Shown here one piece after another: positions 44,850 to 55,239 of a stretch of DNA of 64,000 nucleotides. This DNA is from Prorocentrum cordatum (Eukaryota > Sar > Dinophyceae > Prorocentrales > Prorocentraceae), in NCBI GenBank assembly GCA_963575745.1, contig CAUYUJ010018704.1, forward strand, positions 91,634 through 155,633, given 5' to 3'. How positions within the stretch are numbered: position 1 is the first letter of the stretch; each line of letters opens with the position of its first letter. Under the pieces are notes generated by a model. The model did no database searches and was not told the origin of the DNA. It saw only the letters and a list, made by a program, of their open reading frames with translations. A program made the translations under genes and the position numbers.

Positions 44850-45680
44850 AGTAATGGCATAACAACGGGATTATTATGTGCAGACCCCGCAGACTTGAAA
44901 TCCTTTAGTCGCACACTTTGCAATGTATTCCCTTTGTGGCGATCGTGCAAAACAGATTCCTATTGCGGTGGATCTGCAGTGGCCTCCGCAATATCGTCTT
45001 GTAGCGGCCTGTGCAGGACGTTTCTGTTGTGGTGGTTTTACAGAAGGATTCCAACCGCGGGGGATCTGCTGCGGCAGCGCCTTGACCTTAGGGAAGCAAC
45101 CATGAACACCAAAAGCACGCATGCGTTGCCACATGGCAAGATCGCAAACCAACTAGGGAAACTGGTGGCTCTGGCTATTTTTCTGGTGTAGATACCCCAT
45201 ACTTGAAATCCTTGTGTTGCTGCCTTTGCAAAAGATCCTGTTTGTGGCGATCCCCCACAGAGAATTTGAATTGTGGTGCCCCTGCAGTGACCGCCACAAT
45301 TGAGACCCTTTCGCAGCAGCACTTGCACAACAATTCTTTGTTGTTGCGACCTCACAGACATTTTTGCAATTGTGGGACAACGGCAGTGTGGTCCACGGCC
45401 TCCAACATTGCAACCCTTCTGTCGCACCGTGTACAGAGGGATGACTCTGTGGTGGTCTTATAGAAGTAATCAATGTGTATAGTTTGCTACCAGGTGATCT
45501 TAATTGTGGTGTAAATTGCAGATCCCCCCAATGGAAATATTGGTGTAACATTGCAGGGAAAACGAATCCATACGTAAAGGTTGAGACATATAGATTTCAA
45601 TTGCGGCGGCAACTGCAGATGCCTCGCACTTATAATCCTTTTCGGACGGCCGCCATCACGGGACTAGTTTTGTAATCAAT
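44850..45680. repeat. AT-richer degenerate repeat domain with TGCAGATCCCCC / AATTGTGG motifs
   Basis: Recurrent TTNAATTGNGGNG...TGCAG and GTGGCNGCCACAAT-like segments at about 44980, 45262, 45367, 45505 and 45600. The same motif block (TGCAGATCCCCC...GAAATATTGGTGTA) sits at the centre of the palindrome (47650-47700). Confidence 0.5.
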
Positions 45681-46329
45681 GGTTGTGACAAAACAGTATT
45701 TCAGTTGTGGGGGGTCGGCGCCATAAGACATCGAGAATCATTGTATTTGGTATGTCTTCATTTATTTCATGTGAACGAGCATGTTTGTTCGTTGTCCATG
45801 CATTGCCTCTTTTCTTGTTAAGCTCCAGCGGCCCCACGGAGATCTCAGCGGCGTTTCCGTGGAGCCGCGGAAGTTTACCGGGAAAGCCGGAAATTCATGC
45901 AAACACCAGAGAAAGTAACACGTGTGTGTGTGTTCCACATGGGGAGTTACGAGAGGTTGGGACAATTTGTGGTTGTCGCTATTCAGATTGGTTGCATATC
46001 CCCCACACTGAAAGAACTTTTGAAATATCACCACATATTACCCTGCGACGTACCCAGGCCATCGGCACCAAGGGACTATGTAAGGTGCGTCGACAATACT
46101 GCGACAGCAACACTGCAAGATATTGTGTACGGCGGATGCCTATGTCGTGCGAAGTGTGCGTGGCCGACTCGCAAAAGAGAGGTACAACAGCCAGGACGCA
46201 TTGTATTGGGAAGGGGAAGCAGATGGAAGACATCTGGATGGAAGAACACTCACCTCGGCAGAAGCAGCGAGATAATGGCGAGGTCTTTGGGGATCTGCAT
46301 CCCCACTGTGCTGGCCCGCCCAGCAGCCC

Positions 46330-47430
46330 TGGAACGTCGCGACAGTTTCACACTCCGCGGCCACCCATGGATGGGGAGGTCCCGTTGGGTTTGCGTGGGG
46401 CCTGCGCTGGCTCCTCCAGACGCCCTCAAGAGTGGCGGCTCCCGAAAAAGGCGACAGTTTCACATTTCGCAGCCCTCCAGGGATGGCGAGGTCCCGTTTT
46501 GTGCTTGCGTGGGACCCCACTATGCTTGTTCCCCCAGCCCTCGAAAGTGGCGACAGTCTCACGCTTCGCAGCCCCCAAGGGATGGCGAGGTCCCGCATGG
46601 GTCTGCGTGGGGCCCCAGTGAGCTGGCCCCCCCAGCAGCCCTCGAAAGTGGCAACAGTTTAACACTCCGCAGCCGTCGAGGGATTGCGAGGTCCCGTTTG
46701 GGTTTGCGTGGGGCCCCATCGTGGTGGCCCCCCCAGAAGCCGTTGCCGTACAGTTACACACTTCATGGATGGGGAGGTCCCGCTTGGGCATGCGTGGGAT
46801 CCCATTGTGCTTGCCCCCCCCCCCCCAGCAGCCCTCAAAAGTGGCGGCCGTTTCACGCGTCGCAGCCACCCCAAGGATGGCGAGGTCCCGTGTGGGTCTG
46901 CGTGGGACCCACTACGTTGGCTTCCCCAGCAGCCCTCGAGAGTGGCAACACTTTCCCATCTCTCAGCTCCCAGGAATGGCGAGGTCCTGTTTGGGTCTGC
47001 GTGGGGTTCCATTGTGCCGGACCCCCCCAGCAGCCGTGAAAAAGTATGGCAGTTTCACATTCCGCAGCCCCCCCAGGGATGGCGAGGTCCCGTTTGGGTG
47101 TGCGTGGGGCCCCATTGTGCTGGTCCCCCCCAGCAGCCCTTGAACGTGGCGACAGTTTCGCACTTCGTAGCCCGCTCAGGGATGGCGAGGTCCCGTTTGG
47201 GTCTGCGAGGGACCTCACTGTGTTGGCTCCCCCAGCCACCTTCGAAAGTTGCGACGGTTTCACGCGTCGCAGCCCCCCAGGGATGGCGAGGTCCCGCTTG
47301 GGTCTGCGTGGGGCCCCATTGTGCTGGTCCCGCCCAGCAGCCCTCGAGAGTTGCCACAATTTCACACCTCGCAACCCCCCAGGGGTGGCGAGTTCCCGTT
47401 TGGATCTGCGTGGGACCCCATTGTAGCCGA
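46330..47430 (+). repeat. Satellite array, about 11 units of ~100 bp (left arm)
   Basis: GGATGGCGAGGTCCCG or a variant recurs at about 46372, 46492, 46581, 46682, 46767, 46877, 46975, 47079, 47181, 47282 and 47384. Each is followed by GGGTCTGCGTGGGGCCCCAT, CCAGCAGCCCTCGA and CACTTCGCAGCCCCCCA. Long frames through it are repeat products. Confidence 0.9.
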
Positions 47431-47446
47431 GAGGAGAACCAGCGGG

Positions 47447-47523
47447 GGCAGGAGGAGGAGGAGGAGAGGAGGAGGAGGAGGAGGAGGAGGAGGAGGAGGA
47501 GGAGGAGGAGGAGGAGGAGAAGG
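47447..47523. repeat. (GGA)n microsatellite in the left arm
   Basis: Lies between the satellite and the inner arm landmark. It is not mirrored as CTC in the right arm, so it arose or was lost after the inversion. Confidence 0.9.
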
Positions 47524-47984
47524 GAGCCGGCGACCCCACTGCTCTATTCAAAACGATGACCCAACCAAGCGAGGCTTGGGGCAAAGAACAATACACATAA
47601 CAGCTATATGACTTCGCACGTCAAAATAAAACGGCTGAGGCAGCCTGTGACTCTTGCTATTCTATGGTGCAGATCCCCCATCATTGAAATATTGGTGTAC
47701 TGGCCCCTGCAACAGGATTCTGTTTGTGGCAACCTTCCAACAGGACTGAACATGTGGGGCATCTGCAGTGGCCGCCATAATGGGGCACTTTTTTGTAGCA
47801 GCCTTTACACCAGGATCCCTTTCTTTCCCAACCCTCCCTTGGTTGGGTTCTCGTTTTGAAGAGAGCAGTGGGGTGCCGACTCCCTTCCCTTCCCCGCCCG
47901 CTGTCCCCCTCTCACTTGCCTGCTCCTGTCTGCACCTTCCTGCTGGGGAGCAAGCTCTGTCCCCCTCTCGCCTGCATGCTGGGG

Positions 47985-48560
47985 GGGCCAGCACAGGAAG
48001 GTCCCACGCAGACCCACACGGGACCTCGCCATCTTTGGGGTGGCTGCGACGCGTGAAACGGCCGCCATTCTCGAGGGTTGCTGGGGGGGGGCGGGGGGCA
48101 AGACAGTGGGGTCCCACGCAGACCCAAACGGGACCTCGCCATCCTTGGGGGGGCTGCGAAGTGTGAAACTGTCGCCACTTGCGAGGGCTGCTGGGAGGGA
48201 AAACAGCACATTGGGGTCCCACGCAGACACGAACGGGACTTCGCCTTCCCTGGGGGGAGGTTGCGAGGTGTGAAATTGTCGCCACTCTCGAGGGCTGCCG
48301 AGGAGGCCAGCACAGTGTGGCCCCACGCAGGCCCAAACGGGACCTCGCCATCCCTGGGGGGTTGCGGAGTGTGAAATTGTTAAATTGTTGCCATTTTCGA
48401 GGGCTGTTGGGGGGGCCAGCACAGTGGGGTTCCACGCACTCGCACACGGGACCTCGCCATCCTGAGGGGAGGTTGCGAAGTGTGAAACGTCCGCCACTTT
48501 CGAGGGCTGCTGGGGTGGCTAGGGGACCTCGCCATCCCTGGGGGGGAACTGCGAAATGTG
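47985..48560 (-). repeat. Satellite array, about 6 units of ~105 bp, inverted (right arm)
   Basis: GGGACCTCGCCATCC at about 48020, 48130, 48240 (variant), 48339, 48448 and 48519, the reverse complement of the left-arm unit. A (GGA)n tract follows at 48628-48697. Confidence 0.9.
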
Positions 48561-49040
48561 AGACTGTCGCAGTTTGACGAGGAGGAGTAGGACGAGAGGA
48601 GGGAGGCGAGGGAGACGAGGGGGAAGGACGATGAGGAGGAGGAGGAGGAGGAGGAGGAGGAGGAGGAGGAGGAGGAGGAGGAGGAGGAGGAGGAGGGGGG
48701 GTCTGAGGTGTTGAACATTTCGGCATGAAAAAACGAAACACTTTATTGTCTGGTTGTGCCTCCGCCTATGTGACCTTAGCTTGCCCAGGCTCCATCATCT
48801 CGCTGCTTCTGCCGAGGTGATTGTTCTTCCACCCCGATGTATTCCTTTTGCTTCTCCTTCCCAGCACAATGCTTCCTATTGCTTCCTGGCATGTTGTACC
48901 TCTGTCCTGAGAGTCGGCTACAATATAGATATCCGCCGTGCACCGTCTCTTACAGCGTTGGTGTCACACTTTATCGGCACATGTTATAGCATCCCTTGGT
49001 GCCGATGGGTTGGGTACGTCGCAGGGTATTGTTTCAGGTT

Positions 49041-50005
49041 TTGGTGATAACTTTTCGCAGCCCCACGGCGCTGCCTCTGGATATCCTTTACAAGTGCAGC
49101 CACCGTGTAGATTTAATGCAGGTTGGTGGCATGCGTGGTGATTCCCAACTTGAGTTTGCAATCGAACTGTTGCAAGAGTGAGGATCTCTGTGGCGGAACT
49201 GTAGAAGTCGCGCAGCTTTGTCTTACTGCCTCTCGAGGAACTGATGTGTAAGTGCCCTCGGCGTTACCTATGTTGTGACCATATGGAGCAAATGGTACAC
49301 GCAGGTAAACAGCAGAGCGAGCGTCTGCTCATAATCGCACAGACGGCGGGTCCTACCGTCAACCCGCATAGTAAGGATGGGCAACCTGCCCAGGGGTACC
49401 CTTGCATTCTTGCCTCCTCGGTCCATCCTCGGCCACTTTCGTTGGCCGCGCCCCGTTCGAACAGCTTCGAAACATCCACCTGTTGGTGTCCAAGGCCCTT
49501 ACACCCTTGTCGCGCATCCTTGCTACACGAGTGGACTCTGCCGCTCTTTCTAATTTTTCTCATCCGCTGATCCGCTACTGCGGGTCTCCACGTGGCACTT
49601 GCGCCCTCGCACCCTCGCCCTCGGCCGCCGCCCCGGCCGCGCCGCGCCGACCGAGGCGAGCTGCCCGCTGCGGTGAGCGGCGCGGGGGCGTCGTCCAGCG
49701 GCGGCGCCGCGGCGGAGGCGCCCTCCGGCGGCCCTTTGCAGCGGCGCCTCGGCCGCCCGCTTCGGCGGCCCGCTTCGGCAGCCCGCTTCGGCGGCCCACT
49801 TCGACGGCGCCTCGGCTTCCGTTCGGCTTCCCGGCAGCGGCGCAGCGGCGGCGCCCTGGGCAGCCCACTCGGCGGCTCACGTGGCGGCGCGGCCCGGCGG
49901 CGTCGCCCGGCGGCCCGTTCGGAGAGCTTCGGCGGCGCTTCGGCGGACCCGCCCGGGGGGGGGGCGGCGGCCTGAGCTGGCCACCTCGCTCTGGGCCTCT
50001 CGTGG
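49041..50005. other. Unassigned DNA, GC-rich from 49.6 kb
   Basis: 49600-49980 is a CGGCG/GGCGGC-rich tract with repeated CGGCGGCCCGCTTCGGC-type units. No gene recognised. Confidence 0.5.
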
Positions 50006-50223
50006 GTGGGGTCGGTGTAGAGGGGGCCGGAGGATCGCGCCGCATCGCCGACGCGATCGGCGATGCATCGGCGATGCGGCTCGATGTGGGGGCCCACCTT
50101 TCTCCACGCCGACGTCGCCGATGCACCGCCGACGTCGCCAGCGCATCGCCGACGCATCGGCGATGCATCGCCGATGTATAGGCGATGCGGCGAGATCCTC
50201 CGACCTCATCTACTCGGACCCCA
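50006..50223. mobile_element. MITE-4
   Basis: Terminal inverted repeats of about 40 bp: left TGGGGTCGGTGTAGAGGGGG, then CCGGAGGATCGCGCCGCATC. Right is the complement of TGGGGTCCGAGTAGATGAGG, then TCGGAGGATCTCGCCGCATC. The core is made of ATCGGCGATGC palindromes, including the perfect 20-bp ATCGGCGATGCATCGCCGAT at 50156-50175. Confidence 0.75.
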
Positions 50224-50280
50224 TCTAGGAGGTCTCTATTCGTCCTCGGCGGCGGTGGCGTCGTCGGCGAGGGCGAGCGG

Positions 50281-50445
50281 CTGTTCGAGGATCGAGGTTC
50301 GAGGATTGAGCTTGTCAATGTTATTTTCAAGGTGAAGAAGTGGGCCGAACGGTCTTGCATCGCTGCCGGGTCCGTAGCTGAAGTGGGCTTCCGTGGCACG
50401 GACTATGCTTGCAGTTTGTTGCGTGCTCACCTCTGTAGGGCATGA
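50281..50445 (+). other. Exon-like segment with AEVGFRGTDYACSLL motif
   Basis: A short open segment ends in a stop at 50443-50445 and reads WAERSCIAAGSVAEVGFRG. A related segment at 59410-59510 reads GAERSSTVPGRVAEVGFRG. The DNA differences within the shared block fall mainly at third codon positions (GTA/GTG, GGC/GGG, CGT/CGC, GGC/GGT, GAC/GAT), which suggests protein-level constraint in the past. No family is recognised and the exon limits are unknown. Confidence 0.3.
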
Positions 50446-51206
50446 GTGGTGCTGACCTGCGGAGTATTGACAGGGGCGTTCTCGCTCGAGCGCGAGTGAT
50501 TCTTCTTTGGGCAACAAGGTTCAGGCTGGAGAGCGGTTTTTTCTGGTTCAGCAAGGTTTTGCCCCAGCAAGGTTCAGGCTCGAGAGCAAAGTGCGAGGTC
50601 TGATTGGTCGCATCGGCGTCCTGCAGGCAGTGTCCGCGGCTGGCGCCGAGGGCGAAGCAGCGCGCATGCGTGGCATGGCGGCATGGTGTGCCTGCAGGGT
50701 GCATGGCTGACAGCTTCGGCTGTGGCTCTGCCCTGGAATTGAGCCCTCCCTCCCTTGACTCCTCCCGAGCTGTGAATGCCCCGCCCGCATGGGCCGCCGG
50801 CCGGAGGCCGCCTGTCAGGGCCCGCCCGCGAGGGTGCGCCCGCCTGACTCGCCCGTTGTCCCTCTGCTGGGGTTGAATGTGCCCCGGAGTTGGAACAGTC
50901 CCCCCCGCACCCTGCCCCCGAAAGTGTGCGCGATACGAGATATGGAGGGCGGGTGCGAGGGAGAGTGAGGACCGCATGGAGCTCCAGTCGGCTTCTCAGA
51001 GCAGGCGGTTGTCAGATGGCTGAGTTCGCATTTCTACGGCCTCCCCCTCCGGTGCTCATTTTGTGTTTGAGTTGTCATGCCCCTCCCGGGGCTCGCCCTT
51101 TTTTTTGATGTGTGTTATCTTTGCTGCTTTTTACGAGGGGGAGTAGTATTGGGCTTCAGACTCTGTCGTCGGCCCTGGGTTTACAGCAGCAGCGGTTCCC
51201 GCCTGG

Positions 51207-52388
51207 TACAGGCCTATGAAAAAATTAGCGAACACTCATGCCACATTCATCTGTGAACGCCTCCCCCTTCCCCCAATGTTCAAAGTTGGCGGTGGGTCTG
51301 ATGAGTTGCACCTCGATCGCAGTCTCCCCCCCGTCACCGCGTGCCAACTTTGAGTTTGGGGGGCAGGGGGGGGTGTTCACTAATTGTTTCCCTCTACCGT
51401 ATTTCCCCATTTTCCAGCCAAAATCCCCTTGCCTTCATAATCACGGGGGCCGCCCTCTCGCCTGTCAATTTCTTGACAATGATCTCACAGATCTCTCTCT
51501 ATCGGCGCTCTGAAGTCGCGCTCTCGCCCGAGACGTCCTTGCCAATGCCTCTTGCGAATCCTCTAGCTGATCCTTCTCGCCTTGCATCTTCTCCCTTCCT
51601 CACTCTCGCCCCGTTCCCGCCGCCCTCCCCTCCTCCGCTCGCTTCCTCCTCGCTGCCCCCGTTTCCCATTAGGTTTGACTGTCTTGTTTTTAAGGGCTGC
51701 GCCAATGACGCTTCGCAGGGAAGGCATCCATGCCCCCCCCAAGGGGGCACGATCAACGACGAAGGAGGCGGGCATCGAGAGGCTGGGTTTTTTTTCCATG
51801 CGGAGCGGCGCGCGGGCACAGGAGCGCGAATCGTTTCACGCTGACCGTCCTTGCCGTCGTCGTCCTCGCCCGCGACCCGCCCGGGACCCGCCCGCGGCCC
51901 ACCCTTGGGCGCCGCGTAATGGGGGGGTCATAAATGGGGGGGTGGCGAGGGTGGTTCGAAAAGGTACCCAAACAGTACCTAAACGAGCCCCCTGGGGCTC
52001 TGGAGGGGCCCGAAAGGGGCACGAAAGGGGACCTTTTCTGATCCCCCCGTTTATGACCCCCCCATTAAGTCCCGCCCGACATCCGCGACCCGCCCGCGGC
52101 CCGACTTGCGACCTGTGGTGCGGTCTTATTCGGAGCCTCGCAGAACTCGTGTCCGCAGCTGCGGTGACTGTGGTTTCTGCTCTGTCGGGGGCCTCGGTTG
52201 ATACGGCAGAGGGAAACAATCAGTGAACACCCCCTTGCCTCCCAAACTCAAGGTTGGCACGCGCGGGGGAGACTGCGGTCGAGGTGCAACTCATCAGACC
52301 CACAGCCAACTTTGAACATTGGGGGGATGGGGAGGCGTTCACAGATGAATGTGGCATGAGTGTTCGCTAATTTTTTCCGAGGCCTGTA
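51207..52388. mobile_element. TIR element, 1182 bp, with ~185-190-bp terminal inverted repeats
   Basis: The left arm 51207-51399 (TACAGGCCTATGAAAAAATT, AGCGAACACTCATGCCACAT, CAATGTTCAAAGTTGG, GGTCTGATGAGTTGCACCTC, GTTTCCCTCTACCG) is the reverse complement of the right arm 52204-52388, with few differences. The interior has no transposase-like ORF, so it is non-autonomous. No clear target-site duplication was found. Confidence 0.9.
51917..52067. mobile_element. MITE-5 nested in the 1182-bp TIR element
   Basis: TIRs of about 26 bp: left TAATGGGGGGGTCATAAATG; right, read in complement, TAATGGGGGGGTCATAAACG. The body contains AAGGTACCCAAACAGTACCT and GGGGCACGAAAGGGGACC. Flanked by GACCCGCCCGCGGCCC-type motifs on both sides. 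Confidence 0.8.
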
Positions 52389-52429
52389 GCTTCAAGGAAT
52401 GGAAAACCACCCCGACCCCCATACGTAAT

Positions 52430-52530
52430 TGGCGTTTACACACCGGCCCTGGGCGTTCACCAAACAGCCCCTGCCCCGTTCCTTCCCTGGGTGTGTGGAC
52501 TGCGCGGTTTAGCTTGTCGGCTCTGTAAGG
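52430..52530 (+). repeat. Dispersed repeat E, copy 1
   Basis: GGCGTTTACACACCGGCCCT, GGGCGTTCACCAAACAGCCC, TGCCCCGTTCCTTCCCTGGG matches 58068-58165. 52531-53150 has no gene. 53160-53570 is C/T-rich low complexity. 53571-54027 is unassigned, with GCGCGGTGCTAATNATA twice (about 53950, 54006). Confidence 0.6.
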
Positions 52531-54027
52531 CTGACAGGACCCCCGCAGTACAGGGCCGGTTCGCGAATCGGTTTCTTCCCAGTTTGCGAGGGGGCGTCGT
52601 GGTCGCAGGCCGGTGCCCGCCAGGCCTGCCTTCCGACTCGTTTTCACGGCAGGGTGTTTCACCACGCGGTGTTCGATCCACCCTCGAGGCTCCCGAGGCC
52701 GTCTTACGAAGCGAGGGCGACGGCCCCCATCCAGAGGATCACGGCCAAGGAGCAGGTCGGGCAGGCTTAGCCCTTCTCGTTTGGTGTGTGTGGTGGCTTT
52801 TATCTGAAACAGTTTTCCCATTCGTTCGTCCACCAGGGGCGCAAACGTGCATCGGCTCGGGAGGATCGCCCCGACATCGTTCTGACTGATGCGTTTTTCC
52901 GACATGCGGGCGCAGTTCGCAGATTTCTGTTGCGCGTTTTTGGGCGTTCTCGTCGCCGCAACTGGATGCGGATGTGGAAACCGCCCGGGACGTGTCTGGT
53001 CCGCCAGCCGTCGTCGTAGCCGTCTTTGTAGTCGCACCGTCGTCGCAAATTATGTTGCTGGGAATTGCGGCGCTCTTCTTGGGCGGTTTCTGAGGTGAGT
53101 CCCCTGCCTTGCGCGTCCCTTTGAAGTCGGCAATTGCCGGGCGCCAGTTCAACAACCATTCCACTTTGCGCTTTCCCTTTTCTCTGTCTTCTTACTCTCT
53201 CTGCCCCCCCTTTTTTCCCTTCGCCCACATTCTCTCGCCCTTTGCATGTCACCACGATCCGCCCCCTTCCCCTCTCCACCTCCCCCTTCCATCTCCCCCC
53301 TGTCCCCCGCCACCACCCCCTGCCCACCTCCCTCCCGCTGCCGCCTCCACCTGCGTCGCGTCTCCCTCTGTCACTGTTTGTTGTCTCTCTCTCTCTCTGT
53401 CGATATGTTTTTTGTTGTTTCTCTCTCTCTCTCTCTCTTGTCAGTTCCTCTCTCTCTCTCTCTAATTGTCTCCGTCCCCCGTCCCAGCTTTCCTTCAGGT
53501 TCTCCTCCCTCTCTCCCCCCCTGTTTTTTTCCCGTCCCCCCCTCCATCCCCCGCCTCTCTTTCTCCCCCTCATGGGCCTCGGTTCGGGGGTTTCCCGACT
53601 CAGGGCACAGCCGATACACGAGGCCCCAACATTCCGTAGACGTCATGGCGAAATGGGGCCGGTAGCTTTCACCACACGACGGACTCGTGTCACATCATCC
53701 TGCGTGTCCCCGCGCGCGCCGCAACGGTTCCAGAAAACCTCCGCCGTGCGTTTCGTATAACCCGAGTAAGCGATTAAGGACCCCCCCCCCTCTCCGGTGA
53801 AAGGATAACGCACCCGGCACCCGGAAGCGTTATCCTGGCACCAGGAGGGGGTACACCAGATCGCAGGGGGTATTCTTATTCTCATTACAATTCTAATTGG
53901 GATGCCACCCGAGGCGGGGCGCTGGAATTATTTATTTTCCTTCCATTTGCGCGGTGCTAATAATATCGCTCGGCGAAAACCCCCCCAAATAATTATTTAA
54001 ATACGGCGCGGTGCTAATGATAACGCC

Positions 54028-55239
54028 GTGGGGTTCCTTAATTGCTTCTCCGGGTTACCGCCGCAGCCCAAGCCATCAGGCGGCAAGGGCCGCCGGAAGG
54101 CAACCTTGACGGATCGGCAGGACACCCACCTCAACCGAAAGGATGTTTGCGTCGCCAAGCTACAAATGAATGGTGGCGTCGACCAGGTAACCTTTGCTGA
54201 CATCAGAATTGCTCACAAACGACGTCACGACGATCTTGGCAACATAAGCCGACACCGCCGCTCCGACCAGCGTAATTTCAAGTCTGAGCGGATGAAACGG
54301 TGCGAAGCAAATCCAGGTACCAGCAGCACCCATCGGCAACCCCTGCCAGGGCCGCAGTGCGAACTTCCGACACCAGCAGGAGCAGCGATTGCGGCACCGA
54401 CAGAAGATCTCTGGAATTCCGTGGTGAGCTACCCCCCCCCGTCACCTGCGAAGGGGTAGCTGCCAGCGGGGGACCCTGGACTAAACCATTGCAGCCGCCG
54501 CCGAACCTTACGGATACACCCACCATGGCAGAGCCCAGCGCGAACTCGAGCGAGACTACAGAGGCACCAGCGGCACGGCAGTTCGACACGTCCACCAAGG
54601 CCTGAGCGGTGTCGACCCCACTGGCTCAGTCTTGGGCCCCGAGATTTGTTCAGCGTCCCGACGTGCCCGATTCTGGAGGGCGGCAGCTGCCTTGTGCAGG
54701 GTTTCGCGCCCCTTGTTTCGGCTACCGCGTCCAATGCTGCGTGTGCGACTCGTCCGGCACGAACACAACAGTCAACGCGCATAGTAGTGACGCGCGCCGC
54801 TTCTAGGGTACCCTTGCGTCCTTGCCACTGCGGCCCGTCCTTTGCCGCTTTCACTGGTCGCCCAAAAATTTTGGCCTCCAAGGGCCATGCGTCCTTGCAA
54901 CCCATCCTTAAGATATACGTTTTCACTGTACCTCCTTTGAGTCCCCGCACTCGACGACCAGGTTCTTCCTGATCCGCCTGCCCTTGCTCCTTCCGATCCG
55001 CCGTCTGATCTACACGAAACCTCCCAGCGCGTAAACTCCGCACTCCGTGCCGATCTTCGCGATGCCCGCGGCGATCTCAGAGCCCTTCGCTCTGAAATCC
55101 TACCCCCCCCGCGCCGTTCAGGGTGGCGCTCATCGTTTTCGTTGTGGTTCGCATGAGACTTACAGCGTCACTGGGACCACCTACCAGAGACTCCAAGTAG
55201 CTGTCGAGACGCTCTCCAAGTCGAAGGCCTTCCACCCTC
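54028..55239. other. Unassigned DNA with short open frames
   Basis: A 143-codon frame (54028-54459, +) and overlapping minus-strand frames have no recognisable domain or splice evidence. Nothing further can be supported. Confidence 0.3.

Larger units (their letters stand above)
46031..49040. repeat. About 3-kb imperfect palindrome with satellite arms
   Basis: Matching inverted landmarks: CCCTGCGACGTACCCA (46041) with TGGGTACGTCGCAGGG (49011); CACCTCGGCAGAAGCAGCGA (46251) with TCGCTGCTTCTGCCGAGGTG (48800); the ~100-bp satellite in opposite orientations; and CCCCACTGCTCTATTCAAAA (47534) with TTTTGAAGAGAGCAGTGGGG (about 47854). The spacer is about 47591-47814. Left arm about 1.56 kb, right arm about 1.22 kb. 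Confidence 0.85.

Noticed and set aside
45897-47039. 380-codon frame through the ~100-bp satellite
   Set aside because: The peptide simply repeats with the satellite, and other frames are also open. Unit lengths vary (85-120 bp) and are not multiples of three.
51582-52226. 214-codon frame inside the 1182-bp TIR element as a possible transposase
   Set aside because: It crosses the nested MITE-5 and is Pro/Arg/Ser-rich, with no catalytic motif or helix-turn-helix visible.
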